DNA from: Verrucomicrobiota bacterium
Lineage (GTDB): Bacteria > Verrucomicrobiota > Verrucomicrobiia > Chthoniobacterales > UBA10450
Assembly (NCBI GenBank): GCA_003218395.1
Contig: QHNJ01000088.1
Coordinates: forward strand, 1 to 37,499
DNA length: 37,499 nucleotides
Direction of reading: 5' to 3'
This document shows, in pieces, positions 1 through 8,110 of this stretch. The translations under genes were made by a program, and so were the position numbers. Under the pieces are notes generated by a model that was given only the letters and a program-made list of their open reading frames with translations, ran no database searches and was not told the DNA's origin. Position 1 is the first letter of the stretch, and each line of letters begins with the position of its first letter.

Positions 1-988
1 AGTAGCTGTAATCGAAAAAGCGAACGTCGCGTCCGATCCGCGCGCCGTTGAGTGCACCGCGTTGGAGAAACTGCGTGTAGTCACTGGGCAAGTGATGCCC
101 GATCACTTCGCCGAACGGCGACTGCAACGCGCCGAGAAGGATCGCAACATCGGTGACGCTGCGCGCCATCGGCCCGGCTGTGTCTTGCTGATGAGCGATT
201 GGAATAATCCCGTCTTGCGAGACGAGTCCCACAGTCGGTTTCAAGCCGACGATGTTCTCAACGGCGGATGGCCCCGTGATTGACCCGTCTGTCTCGGTGC
301 CGACTGCTACCGAGCACAGGTTCGCGGCAACACCATTGGCCGAACCAGAACTGGATCCCCACGATGTATAGCTCAGGTCATACGCGTTGATTGTGTTTCC
401 GCCGCGCGCGCTCCAGCCGACGGCGAGAGGATATGCTATGTCAGTGCCGCGGAAATTAGCCCATTCGCCGAGATTCGCTTTGCCAAGAATCACGGCGCCG
501 GCTGCGCGCAACTGGTGAATGATCACGGCATCATCTGGCACGCGGCTGTTGACCAACGCCAGCGAGCCCGCCGTTGTCTGCATTTGATCGGCGGTTGCAA
601 TGTTGTCTTTTACGAGAAGCGGAATGCCGTGAAGCGGTCCGCGCACATGACCATGGCGGCGTTCGTTATCGAGATCGGCGGCGATCATCGCCGCATCTGG
701 ATTTAGTTCGATCACGGAGTGCAACAGTGGATTGAGCGACTGGACGCGACCAATGTAATCAAGCGTCAATTGTTTGCTCGTCAGCCGCCCAGAAGCCATT
801 GCAGCCTGGAGCTGAGGAATCGTGGCTTCAATGAAATCGAAACCACCTATCGCTGAAGCAGACTGTCGCAAAAGCGAAGTCAGCCCTCCACTTAGCAGCG
901 CCGCGCTTCCGAGAGCGGTTGTGCCGATAAATTTTCGACGCGTTACGCTGTGGTCGACGTCAGGATTGTTAGAGCCTTGCTTGTTCAT
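1..988 (-). CDS. Tat-exported amidase (amidase signature family), 3' end outside window
   Basis: The frame is open from an ATG at 988 to the window edge, giving 329 residues without the C-terminus. A twin-arginine signal is visible (TRRKFIG, residues 16-22, followed by a hydrophobic stretch), so export by the Tat pathway is likely. Amidase-signature residues are present: Lys127 in LLVKDN, the Ser-rich loop GSSSGSA at 211-217 (cis-Ser), and the expected nucleophile Ser236 in TDGSITGP. The family hydrolyses amide bonds with a Ser-cisSer-Lys triad; the substrate cannot be told from sequence. The gene is transcribed away from the tRNA-Arg gene that follows. Glutamyl-tRNA amidotransferase subunit A is unlikely because of the Tat signal and the absence of gatB or gatC here. 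Confidence 0.88.
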   Translation of the reverse strand, partial: MNKQGSNNPDVDHSVTRRKFIGTTALGSAALLSGGLTSLLRQSASAIGGFDFIEATIPQLQAAMASGRLTSKQLTLDYIGRVQSLNPLLHSVIELNPDAAMIAADLDNERRHGHVRGPLHGIPLLVKDNIATADQMQTTAGSLALVNSRVPDDAVIIHQLRAAGAVILGKANLGEWANFRGTDIAYPLAVGWSARGGNTINAYDLSYTSWGSSSGSANGVAANLCSVAVGTETDGSITGPSAVENIVGLKPTVGLVSQDGIIPIAHQQDTAGPMARSVTDVAILLGALQSPFGEVIGHHLPSDYTQFLQRGALNGARIGRDVRFFDYSY

Positions 989-1227
989 ATTATTTTCTCG
1001 GTTGTGCTGTTTCGCGAGTGAACAGCGGTGAGCTTATTATTTGGTGACCTGTATCGGAGGAAATCCGGTTGGGTCGGTTTCGAGTCTAGCCTGGGTGGTG
1101 TTCGCGAGGTCAACTCCATAGCCCTGCGTGAGCTAATCGATTCTGAACTCGAAAGCGGTCGTGAATTCTTTATTCTCTGCACTTTATTTGACGGTTCCGC
1201 CTTCCTCCGCAAATTAGCCTGCTCCGG

Positions 1228-1301
1228 GCGCCCGTAGCTCAACTGGATAGAGCATCTGACTACGGATCAGAAGGTTAGGAGTTCGAATCTCTTCGGGCGC
1301 G
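1228..1301 (+). tRNA. tRNA-Arg (anticodon ACG)
   Basis: A full cloverleaf can be drawn by hand. The acceptor stem GCGCCCG (1228-1234) pairs with CGGGCGC (1294-1300). The D stem is GCTC/GAGC, the anticodon stem TCTGA/TCAGA (1255-1271) encloses the loop CTACGGA with anticodon ACG, and the T arm carries TTCGAAT. The discriminator base is G1301 and CCA is not encoded. Anticodon ACG is normally edited to ICG and reads CGN arginine codons. No integrase gene or duplicated tRNA end was seen nearby, so it does not appear to be an occupied integration site. Confidence 0.95.
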
Positions 1302-1817
1302 CGCCTTTCAGAAAATCTATTGCCGTTATGTTGCCTTTAACTCCGTCTGTCGTATAACGAACAGGATGCAATCGAAAGCGAGCGGTGATCACGATTGATA
1401 CCTCATCCGCTGGATCGAAACAGATTTTTGGAACTTGCCACGGATTGATTGGCTACGAATTGGGTGCTGCTGAAGTTAGAATTCAGGATGCAATCGGCAG
1501 GAGGGCTAAGCTTGATCGCCAGGATAACCTGGAAACGCTTAGAGCGTATCAGATTCTCGGTTAAAATGGACAAACACGTTCACGAAGTTCGTCCGCGCAA
1601 AGACCGCCGCGGCTTTGATCTAATCAACCTTTTTGGCTGCGTACGGGAGCAAAACCCGTGATTCACCGCAACTTTTTTGGCTGGTTGCTAGGGCGCTGAA
1701 ATGATCAAATTTTCAGAGCGCGCGAGCAATTTGCCGCGAATTTGAGTCACAACTAGTCACAGATTTGGTTCGGCGAAATGTATTGACGTCGCTCGCAAAC
1801 CGGCCTTGGATGGCAGC
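1302..1817. other. Gap of about 500 bases with no convincing gene
   Basis: No frame here shows a recognisable protein. A 13-base direct repeat (CAGGATGCAATCG) occurs at 1362-1374 and 1484-1496. A near-perfect hairpin lies at 1693-1720, where GCGCTGAAA faces TTTCAGAGCGC. No T-run follows the hairpin, so it is not a clear intrinsic terminator. Confidence 0.5.
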
Positions 1818-2045
1818 GTGATTACATTAAAAACCGCAGACAAGCGAATGGGCAAAACCCCCAGGGGCGGACTTTACCTCTCTTTCACCGGCAAAGATGC
1901 CAAGAGAATGCGAGAGACCGCGACAATGCTCAGCATGTCACCGGAGAAAATCATGAGGAATGCGCTGTCGCTGGAAATGCAAAAACGGCAGCTCGGCCTT
2001 AAATTACTCCGATCTTGGATGGCAAAGCGTTCAGAACGCCGATAA
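1818..2045 (+). CDS. Small basic hypothetical protein
   Basis: About 75 residues from a GTG at 1818; a TTG at 1806 is an in-frame alternative. The middle (Tyr-Leu-Ser-Phe, then a Lys/Arg-rich helix and SPEKIMRNAL) resembles the strand-helix-helix layout of ribbon-helix-helix DNA-binding proteins, but the match is weak. The C-terminus is strongly basic. It precedes, on the opposite strand, another probable ribbon-helix-helix gene. It could equally be a chance frame. Confidence 0.35.
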   Translation: MITLKTADKRMGKTPRGGLYLSFTGKDAKRMRETATMLSMSPEKIMRNALSLEMQKRQLGLKLLRSWMAKRSERR

Positions 2046-2083
2046 GCGTATACATTTTACCGATAACCGTCGTGAAATTCTGA

Positions 2084-2260
2084 TCATGCGGCGTTTCTGT
2101 TTCGCGCTGATCTGGAAGCAAGCGCTGCCTTCGCCTGATAGTCGGCAACGATGCGTTGCAACTCGCGCCGGACGAAACTTGAACGACTGCGATCTTGCCT
2201 GGCGGCGAGCTCATCGATCGCCTCCAAAATATCGCCGGGAACGTTGCTGATCGTCAGCAT
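2084..2260 (-). CDS. Ribbon-helix-helix (CopG/FitA-type) DNA-binding protein
   Basis: The start chosen is the ATG at 2260, giving 58 residues that open with MLTISNVPGDILEAIDELA and continue with a second helix around RSRSSFVRRELQRIV. That is the usual layout of short antitoxin-like repressors: a beta strand for DNA contact followed by two helices that form the dimer. The frame stays open upstream to 2527, but that part would encode an Asn-rich and then Arg-rich low-complexity segment over AT-rich DNA (about 2370-2450) that looks more like a promoter region. No PIN or other toxin gene is adjacent, so it may be an orphan antitoxin or a simple repressor. Confidence 0.6.
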   Translation of the reverse strand: MLTISNVPGDILEAIDELAARQDRSRSSFVRRELQRIVADYQAKAALASRSARNRNAA

Positions 2261-2507
2261 CTGAACAGCCGGCGTCTTCGCCAGTGGAGTAACGGTTCGG
2301 GCGCGCTGACCAGCTCTTGCCCTAGAATTAAGCTTAGTCCGCCGTTCCCGGCGATTAGCGCCAGGAGCGTTGTTATTGTTTTGTTTATTTATTATTTTTA
2401 TTTGTTTCTGGTTGTTTGCGTTGTGGTTGCTGGACGGGCCGGCAACATAATCGAAACGCATGAACGAACGGCCGATTTCAAAGAGTGGTAAAAGAATTGC
2501 CTCGACC

Positions 2508-2693
2508 CTATCGGGTGAGCGTATCAACTACGGTGTGCGCGGCTCTTTTTGTGCCCTTGACAAAGCTGTGCCCGACATTCTTGGCTGTCTGCGCACTGCT
2601 CTTCGCCACGTTGGCTGCGGTTTTGACGGGCCCCGCCCGAACGGCGCCAATGGAGACGGCGACCGCAAGCATGATCGAAAAGAATCTTTTCAT
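2508..2693 (-). CDS. Small secreted hypothetical protein
   Basis: 61 residues from an ATG at 2693. Residues 1-20 form a classic signal peptide (MKRFFSIMLAVAVSIGAVRA, cleavage expected after AVRA). The mature part of about 40 residues is Lys/Ala/Val/Thr-rich (KTAANVAKSSAQTAKNVGHS) and probably helical and amphipathic. No family was recognised and no strong ribosome binding site is visible. The signal peptide is the main reason to accept it. Confidence 0.5.
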   Translation of the reverse strand: MKRFFSIMLAVAVSIGAVRAGPVKTAANVAKSSAQTAKNVGHSFVKGTKRAAHTVVDTLTR

Positions 2694-2912
2694 GGTACTA
2701 AAGTATCGTTGCTGACAGCTCGTGTGCGCTTATCCAATTGTCGTCGCGATTGCGCCGCGGGTCGCCGATTCAAGTTCTACAAATACAGTCAACTTTTCAT
2801 CCGCGCGCACAACGAAACCGCTTTCCGTCCTCGTGGTGTGCATCAACAACGAAGATCGTTCGCCCGCGAGAGTCGACGCTTGGGACAGAGCGCCAACTCG
2901 GAGTTCTTTGGT

Positions 2913-3149
2913 TCAGCCATAAGTGTTCCTCACTCGAACAGATCGCTTGAAATAGAACCACCAAACCAAAGTAAAAACGGCTGCTTCTGAGAACTCCGGG
3001 ATCGCAGCCGTGATAGCCGCATCGACTGTGACGCGCGGCAAATCACTCATTAGCCCGAAGGTCACCATCTCGACAATGACCAAGGCAGCCAAGCGAATCA
3101 GCAAGTATTGCTTAGCTATGCTCTTTCCATAAGGCACTTGCAGGCTCAA
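2913..3149 (-). CDS. Small two-helix membrane protein, hypothetical
   Basis: 78 residues from a TTG at 3149 with a purine-rich stretch (AGAAGAAA) just upstream. Two hydrophobic segments are visible, around LLIRLAALVIVEMVTFGLM and AAVFTLVWWFYF, followed by a short basic tail. No family recognised. The TTG start and small size make it uncertain. The space between it and 2693 holds nothing else convincing. Confidence 0.4.
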   Translation of the reverse strand: MSLQVPYGKSIAKQYLLIRLAALVIVEMVTFGLMSDLPRVTVDAAITAAIPEFSEAAVFTLVWWFYFKRSVRVRNTYG

Positions 3150-3239
3150 CAGTTTCTTCTGGGGGAGTCAATTTGGATCGCGCTCGCCTGCCGCGCCGTA
3201 GTTTGGAAGGCGGGTGCTCTTGCTCATGATCGAAATCGA

Positions 3240-4268
3240 TCACTGAAAATACGGCCGGATCTTGGCATAGTTTTTGTCGCCGATTCCGCTGACTCTTTTC
3301 AGATCATCAGCACTCCTAAATGGTCGCGCTGCGATAATGCGAGCGGCCATTACGTGCCCGATGCCGGGCACCGTCGTTAGCTCTTTTTCCGTCGCTGTGT
3401 TGATGTCAATCTTGCCAAGCGGAGTCTTTTCTTTCGAATGCGACGTTTCAGTGCCGCGTGGGCTGCTACTCGTAGCGGGAGCAGCTGGGATCGGCGTTGG
3501 AGAAAGACGCCCAAATGGACTCGCCAAAGGCGCGGGCCGCGGCCGAGCCTTGTTTCCCGAAACGAAAACACTAAAAACCGTGGGCTTTTGCGCGCGCGTA
3601 TTTAGTCGCCCGGCATTAGCGCCCCAGCCTCCGATTTTCTCTTGCCGTGCTTCATCCTCGAATTGTTGAAGTTTCTCTATCTCTAGTCGCGAGTTTTTTA
3701 ATCCCGGCGGCACTGCTTTGAAGCCATAGTTTCGCGCGAGCCCATTACGAACCAATTGCTCGCCCAGATCGCCTTCCTTCGTGTGAACAAATGCGTAAAA
3801 CCGCTCGAGCTTGCTGCGACCCATCGCGTCAGACATGCGCGTGAACACAGTGAACGGCTCGGACAATTTCTGGCGAGTGAACTCTTTTGCCGCTTCGCCT
3901 ACTTCGATAGTCTGCGGCACAGTGATATTGAAATATTTCGCCTGTTCGACTAAGCGTCCCGGGATTAGCGCGTCTGTTTCCGGCGCATCGATCAAATAAA
4001 GGCGAAACAGGTATTCCTTCTCGCCAACGCTGACGTGAAAACTGTCGCCGTCATTCGCCGGGTTCACAATGAGACGGCAGTTTTCCAGGACGATCCAATC
4101 TTTGGATCCGTCGCGTGCGCCAAGATCCACAACGGCTGCCCAAAGAACGGAGACGGCAACCAGCGTACTTCTGGCGAATAGCGAAGAAAACGAAAGCTGA
4201 ATGCTTCCACGTAAAAACTGGCGAGGACGCTTCCGTAAATCATCGCTTTGCGCAGGTTGTTCACGCAA
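3240..4268 (-). CDS. Exported thermonuclease (SNase) with C-terminal ComEA-type helix-hairpin-helix
   Basis: 342 residues if begun at the TTG at 4268. A staphylococcal-nuclease fold spans about residues 55-220 and its key residues are visible: DGDSF (73-77), Arg89, Asp94 and Glu97 in FRLYLIDAPE, and Arg151 in MGRSKL. After a Pro/Ser-rich linker, residues 285-342 match a ComEA helix-hairpin-helix pair (DINTATEKEL, VPGIGHVMAARI, VSGIGDKNYAKI), which binds DNA without sequence specificity. A hydrophobic segment (residues 25-50) suggests export or membrane anchoring. The role is probably degradation of extracellular or periplasmic DNA. The first 25 codons overlap, in another frame, a 62-bp copy of part of the pfkB-type gene at 5.1 kb, so the N-terminus is not original and the true start is uncertain. 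Confidence 0.85.
   Translation of the reverse strand: MREQPAQSDDLRKRPRQFLRGSIQLSFSSLFARSTLVAVSVLWAAVVDLGARDGSKDWIVLENCRLIVNPANDGDSFHVSVGEKEYLFRLYLIDAPETDALIPGRLVEQAKYFNITVPQTIEVGEAAKEFTRQKLSEPFTVFTRMSDAMGRSKLERFYAFVHTKEGDLGEQLVRNGLARNYGFKAVPPGLKNSRLEIEKLQQFEDEARQEKIGGWGANAGRLNTRAQKPTVFSVFVSGNKARPRPAPLASPFGRLSPTPIPAAPATSSSPRGTETSHSKEKTPLGKIDINTATEKELTTVPGIGHVMAARIIAARPFRSADDLKRVSGIGDKNYAKIRPYFQ
4200..4261 (-). repeat. 62-bp duplicate of part of the 3' region of the pfkB-type kinase gene
   Basis: Positions 4200-4261 match 5058-5119 with about 5 mismatches (roughly 92 percent). Translated on the minus strand, the copy still reads NLRKAMIYGSVLASFYVEAF, against DLRKAMIYGSVLASFCVEAF in the kinase. 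It lies between the PAP2 gene and the thermonuclease gene and overlaps the latter's first codons in another frame. It looks like a remnant of a segmental duplication. Confidence 0.9.
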
Positions 4269-4295
4269 GTTGCCCGGGGCGTAGTCTTACTCCTC

Positions 4296-4967
4296 TCACC
4301 CAACCGGGATCTCCAAGGGCATTTGGAGCCGAGCCAAATGCGCCGCGTATGTGGCGATGATCGCGCCCAAAATGCTGCCAGCGATCACGTCGCTGACAAA
4401 GTGATAGTTCATCGCCACAAGGCTCACTAGCATCGGAGTACAAAGTACCGTGACTACGACTCGACTGCGGGGCGTCGCAATCAGCCACACCGTGGCGAAT
4501 CCCAGGATTCTACAGGCGTGACCTGACGGAAAGCTGCCGATGTCATCGCCACGCTGAAACGGATGGAAGCCATACGTACCGGTGCCAATGAGCGATGGAT
4601 TATCATGCGTCCAAGTCTCTGGCCAATAGCGACCGCAAACATCCCCTAGCGAGATGCGGAAATCATCGGCAACGATTAAGCTGAGACACGCGACGAGCAG
4701 CACCTTCTGCCAGCGCAGAAATGGTCCCCACGCCCGTCGAACCATTAAGATCGTCAACACCAGAGCCGACCAATTCTGGACTTCTGGCGGCAGATAAGTG
4801 AGCCATCGGAAAACCTGGATCGTGTTGATGTGGTGGCGATAGACAAAGAACGCCACGGGGCGATCAATCCAAAAATAACAGACCAACACAGGAGCAATGC
4901 ATAGAGCCGTTATGATTAACGTGCGGCATAGCAATCTGCGATACTCGTTTTCGCGCATCGTTATCAC
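4296..4967 (-). CDS. PAP2-family membrane phosphatase
   Basis: 223 residues with five to six membrane segments. The PAP2 phosphatase motifs are visible: a degenerate first motif around CGRYWPE (Arg113), the second motif SFPSGHA with PSGH at 147-150, and the third motif NYHFVSDVIAG with His189 and Asp193. The usual leading Lys of motif 1 is not evident. Such enzymes dephosphorylate lipid phosphates such as undecaprenyl pyrophosphate or phosphatidic acid at the membrane. The start is a GTG at 4967 that overlaps the stop of the kinase gene by four bases, which implies translational coupling; an ATG three codons later is an alternative. Confidence 0.85.
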   Translation of the reverse strand: MITMRENEYRRLLCRTLIITALCIAPVLVCYFWIDRPVAFFVYRHHINTIQVFRWLTYLPPEVQNWSALVLTILMVRRAWGPFLRWQKVLLVACLSLIVADDFRISLGDVCGRYWPETWTHDNPSLIGTGTYGFHPFQRGDDIGSFPSGHACRILGFATVWLIATPRSRVVVTVLCTPMLVSLVAMNYHFVSDVIAGSILGAIIATYAAHLARLQMPLEIPVG

Positions 4968-5881
4968 ACAGGCACCTCGAACTGGCTCATGAGTTTGAAT
5001 GTCTCGTAGCGCTCTGCAATTTCCTCCATCGAGAGGGTGCGCAAACGCTCTAGACTAAATGCTTCCACGCAAAAACTGGCGAGCACACTTCCGTAAATCA
5101 TCGCTTTGCGCAGATCGTTGAAATGTACCTTCTTCACTGTGCCCGCGAGATATCCGGCCATGCCGCCGGCGAAGGTGTCCCCTGCCCCAGTTGGATCGTG
5201 AATGTCTTCGAGCGGATACGCGCCACAACTGAAGAATTGATCTTCTTCGCCAAAGAGCAGTGCGCCGTGCTCCCCTTTTTTAATTGCGACGTAATGCGGC
5301 CCCATTTTTCGAATGTTGCGCCCCGCTTTGATGAGACTCGTTTCCTTGGTCATTTCGCGCGCTTCGCCGTCATTTAAGATGAGAAGATCGACGCGCCGAA
5401 GTAGCGCATCCAAATCCGATCTTGTTGTCTCGATCCACAGATCCATTGTGTCGGCAACAACGAAACGCGGACGTTCCATTTGATCGAGCACGTGCGACTG
5501 TAAAGAGGGCGCGATATTGGCCAGCAAAACGAAATCGGTCTGGCGATATGATTCGGGCAACACGGGTTTGAAATGTTCAAAGACGTTGAGCGCGATTGAG
5601 CGCGTCTCGCGCGTGTTCAGGTCCCACGAATATTCGCCTGACCAGCGGAAAGTTTTGCCGTTCACACGTTGCACGCCTTCGCTGTCGATCTTGCGCGATT
5701 TCCAAAATTGAAATTCGGACTCGGGGAAATCGTCGCCCACGATGCCGACGAGCCGGACCGGCGCGAAAAAACTTGCGCCGACCGCCGCGTAGCAAGCCGA
5801 GCCACCTAACAAATCGGAATGTTGCTCTACCGGCGTCTTGACCGTGTCGAGTGCGATGGAACCAACGACGAGGACAGACAT
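4964..5881 (-). CDS. PfkB-family carbohydrate kinase
   Basis: 305 residues. The N-terminus (VVGSIALDTV, then LLGGSACYAAVGA) and the C-terminal signature DPTGAGDTFAGG (229-240, catalytic base Asp235) are those of the ribokinase/PfkB family, which phosphorylates sugars or nucleosides with ATP. The exact substrate is not clear. It starts at ATG 5881, two bases after the thiE stop, and its stop overlaps the PAP2 gene start. Its 3' part has a partial copy at 4200-4261. Confidence 0.9.
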   Translation of the reverse strand: MSVLVVGSIALDTVKTPVEQHSDLLGGSACYAAVGASFFAPVRLVGIVGDDFPESEFQFWKSRKIDSEGVQRVNGKTFRWSGEYSWDLNTRETRSIALNVFEHFKPVLPESYRQTDFVLLANIAPSLQSHVLDQMERPRFVVADTMDLWIETTRSDLDALLRRVDLLILNDGEAREMTKETSLIKAGRNIRKMGPHYVAIKKGEHGALLFGEEDQFFSCGAYPLEDIHDPTGAGDTFAGGMAGYLAGTVKKVHFNDLRKAMIYGSVLASFCVEAFSLERLRTLSMEEIAERYETFKLMSQFEVPV

Positions 5882-5883
5882 GA

Positions 5884-5919
5884 CTAGAATTTCGAATGTC
5901 GAATGTCGAATGACGAAGT
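5884..5919. repeat. GAATGTCGAATGACGAA-type dispersed repeat at the thiE 3' end
   Basis: The string contains TCGAATGTCGAATGTCGAATGACGAA, a tandem of a GAATGTC unit. The same kind of string occurs at 17229-17331. Here it encodes the last residues of ThiE (SSFDIRHSKF) and ends right at the start of the kinase gene. Confidence 0.7.
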
Positions 5920-6450
5920 AAGCAACCGTTTGGCGACGCGCGCATATTCAGCGATATCCGGCGCTTTTAGCAAGCCGGATACAATCGCAACACGACGCGC
6001 GCCTGCGGTGATCACTTGCTCGAGATTATCGACCTTGATTCCACCAATGCAGAAGATCGGGAGATTTACGTCGAGATGCGCCTGTTTGATATCTTTGAGT
6101 CCGATTGGTTCGTAATCCGGCTTGGTCGGCGTCGCAAAAATCGGACCGAAGCCGATGTAATCGGCGCCTTCACGCTGCGCCGCACGGGCTTGGTCAAGGC
6201 TGTGCGTTGATTTTCCGACCACCACGTCGCGACCTGCTTTGCGGCGCACGACTTCGATCGAGTCATCATCCTGCCCCACGTGCACACCTTCAACCGGAAC
6301 TCTTCGCGCGATTTCGGCGTGATCGTTCACGATCAGCGGCGTGAACGACCGGGTTGTCAATTCGTGCAGCTCCGCCGCGAGATCGACAAGCTCATCGACG
6401 GACTGTCTCTTTCCGCGAAGCTGGATCAAATCAACACTGCCTTTGATCAT
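5884..6450 (-). CDS. thiE: Thiamine phosphate synthase
   Basis: 188 residues from the first ATG. The family joins hydroxymethylpyrimidine diphosphate and thiazole phosphate into thiamine phosphate. Visible family features are DLIQLRGKR, PLIVNDHAEIA, GVHVGQDD, GPIFATPTK and the phosphate-binding FCIGGIK. Homology continues upstream of the ATG to about 6520 in the same frame (CQLYGIIDLSYID is the expected first beta strand), but no ATG, GTG or TTG lies there before a stop at about 6620; an in-frame CTG at 6552 is the only plausible start. A dispersed repeat (6553-6622) abuts this point and may have removed the original start. The last ten residues come from another repeat. No other thiamine gene is nearby. 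Confidence 0.85.
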   Translation of the reverse strand: MIKGSVDLIQLRGKRQSVDELVDLAAELHELTTRSFTPLIVNDHAEIARRVPVEGVHVGQDDDSIEVVRRKAGRDVVVGKSTHSLDQARAAQREGADYIGFGPIFATPTKPDYEPIGLKDIKQAHLDVNLPIFCIGGIKVDNLEQVITAGARRVAIVSGLLKAPDIAEYARVAKRLLTSSFDIRHSKF

Positions 6451-6552
6451 TGCTTCAGCGACGCGAGAAATATCGGCGGAATCGATGTAACTGAGATCAA
6501 TGATGCCGTAGAGCTGGCAGGCATTTAAGGCTTTCGTAGAGATTGCAGACAG

Positions 6553-6622
6553 TTGTAGCCGCCCCGCTCTGCCGGGACGAATTTTTCCAGTGGACGCGGC
6601 GACAGAGCGCCGTGGCTACAGC
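6553..6622. repeat. CTGTAGC-ended palindromic element, copy 1
   Basis: A gene-free stretch between thiE and accC, bounded by TTGTAGCCGC at 6553-6562 and CGTGGCTACAGC at 6611-6622, which are inverted to each other. Inside are GC-rich complementary arms. Similar ends occur in the elements at 9535, 11046 and 34289. Confidence 0.7.
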
Positions 6623-6630
6623 AAAAAGTT

Positions 6631-8016
6631 TTACTCATGGAAACGAATTGGTGGCGACGTTAGATCGAGCTTGCCTGAGGACATCACACGCTCGATAAAG
6701 CTGGTGTCGTAGTTTCCATCGCGGAACTCACCATTCCGCATGATCGCAGCGTGAAATGGCACTGTGGTTTTGATGCCGGTGATGTAGTACTCGGCGAGCG
6801 CCCGACGCATGCGATCGATTGCATTGATCCGTGTCGCACCGACGGCGATTATTTTCGCGATCAGCGAATCGTAGTGTGGCGGCACGGTGTAGCCGGTATA
6901 AACGTGCGAGTCGATTCGAACTCCGTGGCCGCCGGGTGCATAATAAAAAGCTATTCGTCCCGGCGACGGTTGAAAATCTTTCTCCGGATCTTCGGCGTTG
7001 ATCCGACATTGGATGGCATGCAATCGCGGTGTCGCATGCGCGATGTGCGGCGAAAGCGGCTGCCCGGCAGCGATACGGATTTGTTCCTTCACAAGATCGC
7101 ATCCGTAAACCTCTTCCGTGATCGTGTGTTCCACCTGGATACGCGTGTTCATCTCAATGAAATAAAAATGCCGCTCTTGATTGACGAGGAACTCGATTGT
7201 GCCCGCATTCTCATACCCGACAGATTTCGCCAGTTTCACGGCGGCGTTTCCCATTTTCTTGCGAAGCCCCGGCGTCATAAGCGGCGATGGACATTCTTCG
7301 ATCACCTTCTGGTTGCGCCGTTGAATGGAACAATCGCGCTCGCCGAGGTGAACGATGTGGCCTTGACCATCGGCGACAATCTGAAATTCAACATGGTGTG
7401 GATTGACGATGAGCTTCTCGATGTAGACCTGTTCATTCCCGAAAGCTTTCTCGGCCTCGTGACGCGCGCTGTGAAAGGCCGATTTAAGGCTGGGCTCATT
7501 ATGCGCCGTGCGCAGCCCGCGGCCGCCGCCGCCGGCAGCCGCTTTGATCATCACCGGGTAGCCGATTTTCTTTGCGATTTTGATCGCGTCGCTCTCGGTC
7601 TCGACGATTCCCTCACTTCCCGGCGTCACTGGCACACCGGCTTTGCGCGCGAACACGCGAGCAGCGTTTTTGTCGCCCATGGCCTGCATCGCGCGCGAAG
7701 AAGGCCCGATAAACTTGATGTTGCAGCTTTCACAGACTTCCGCGAAGTGCGGGTTCTCCGCAAGAAATCCATAACCGGGATGAATCGCGTCGACGTCGCC
7801 AATCTCGGCTGCGCTCATGATGCGATCGATTTTTAAATAACTTTCCGAGCTTGGCGCCGCCCCAATACAGATCGATTCATCCGCAAGTTGAACGTGCAGC
7901 GAATCGATGTCCGCTTCTGAATAGACCGCCAACGTTCGGATGCCGAGCTCTTTGCAGGCGCGAATGACACGCAGCGCAATCTCACCGCGATTGGCAATCA
8001 GAACTTTTTCGAACAT
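6631..8016 (-). CDS. accC: Acetyl-CoA carboxylase, biotin carboxylase subunit
   Basis: 461 residues, a usual length for AccC. It carboxylates the biotin of AccB with ATP and bicarbonate, the first half-reaction of fatty acid synthesis. The N-terminal lobe begins [22 protein letters not shown]. The ATP-grasp glycine loop GGGGRG is at 162-167, and the [14 protein letters not shown] block carries catalytic and metal residues. It lies 82 bases downstream of accB in the same direction, a standard accBC pair. The start ATG at 8016 has no strong ribosome binding site, and the gap is filled by a repeat-like element. Confidence 0.96.
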   Translation of the reverse strand: MFEKVLIANRGEIALRVIRACKELGIRTLAVYSEADIDSLHVQLADESICIGAAPSSESYLKIDRIMSAAEIGDVDAIHPGYGFLAENPHFAEVCESCNIKFIGPSSRAMQAMGDKNAARVFARKAGVPVTPGSEGIVETESDAIKIAKKIGYPVMIKAAAGGGGRGLRTAHNEPSLKSAFHSARHEAEKAFGNEQVYIEKLIVNPHHVEFQIVADGQGHIVHLGERDCSIQRRNQKVIEECPSPLMTPGLRKKMGNAAVKLAKSVGYENAGTIEFLVNQERHFYFIEMNTRIQVEHTITEEVYGCDLVKEQIRIAAGQPLSPHIAHATPRLHAIQCRINAEDPEKDFQPSPGRIAFYYAPGGHGVRIDSHVYTGYTVPPHYDSLIAKIIAVGATRINAIDRMRRALAEYYITGIKTTVPFHAAIMRNGEFRDGNYDTSFIERVMSSGKLDLTSPPIRFHE

Positions 8017-8024
8017 GACTTCAG

Positions 8025-8110
8025 AGTTTTAGTTGAGAATTAAGAGATTGGTGAGGAGAGCGCTGAACGTTAAAAATCTCTCAACAATCAACTCTCAGCT
8101 AACGAACTCT
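8025..8110. repeat. Repeat-like element with imperfect inverted ends between accB and accC
   Basis: GAGTTTTAGTTGAGA at the left end is imperfectly inverted to TCTCAGCTAACGAACTC at the right end, with CTCTCAACAATCAACTCTC inside. The right end supplies the last codons and stop of accB. Its AT-rich, CTCAACTCTC-like character differs from the flanking coding DNA. Confidence 0.5.

Noticed and set aside
1362-1496. 13-base direct repeat CAGGATGCAATCG near the tRNA as a possible attachment-site pair
   Set aside because: Only 122 bases apart with no integrase or tRNA-end match between; likely chance or a small local duplication.
1449-1661. 70-codon plus-strand frame after the tRNA
   Set aside because: Poor start, no domain, composition not protein-like; treated as noncoding.
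2261-2527. N-terminal extension of the ribbon-helix-helix frame
   Set aside because: It encodes Asn-rich and Arg-rich low-complexity sequence over AT-rich DNA; the domain begins exactly at ATG 2260.
6751-7836. Long plus-strand open frame of about 360 codons
   Set aside because: It lies entirely antisense to accC, a clear gene, and its translation has no recognisable domain.
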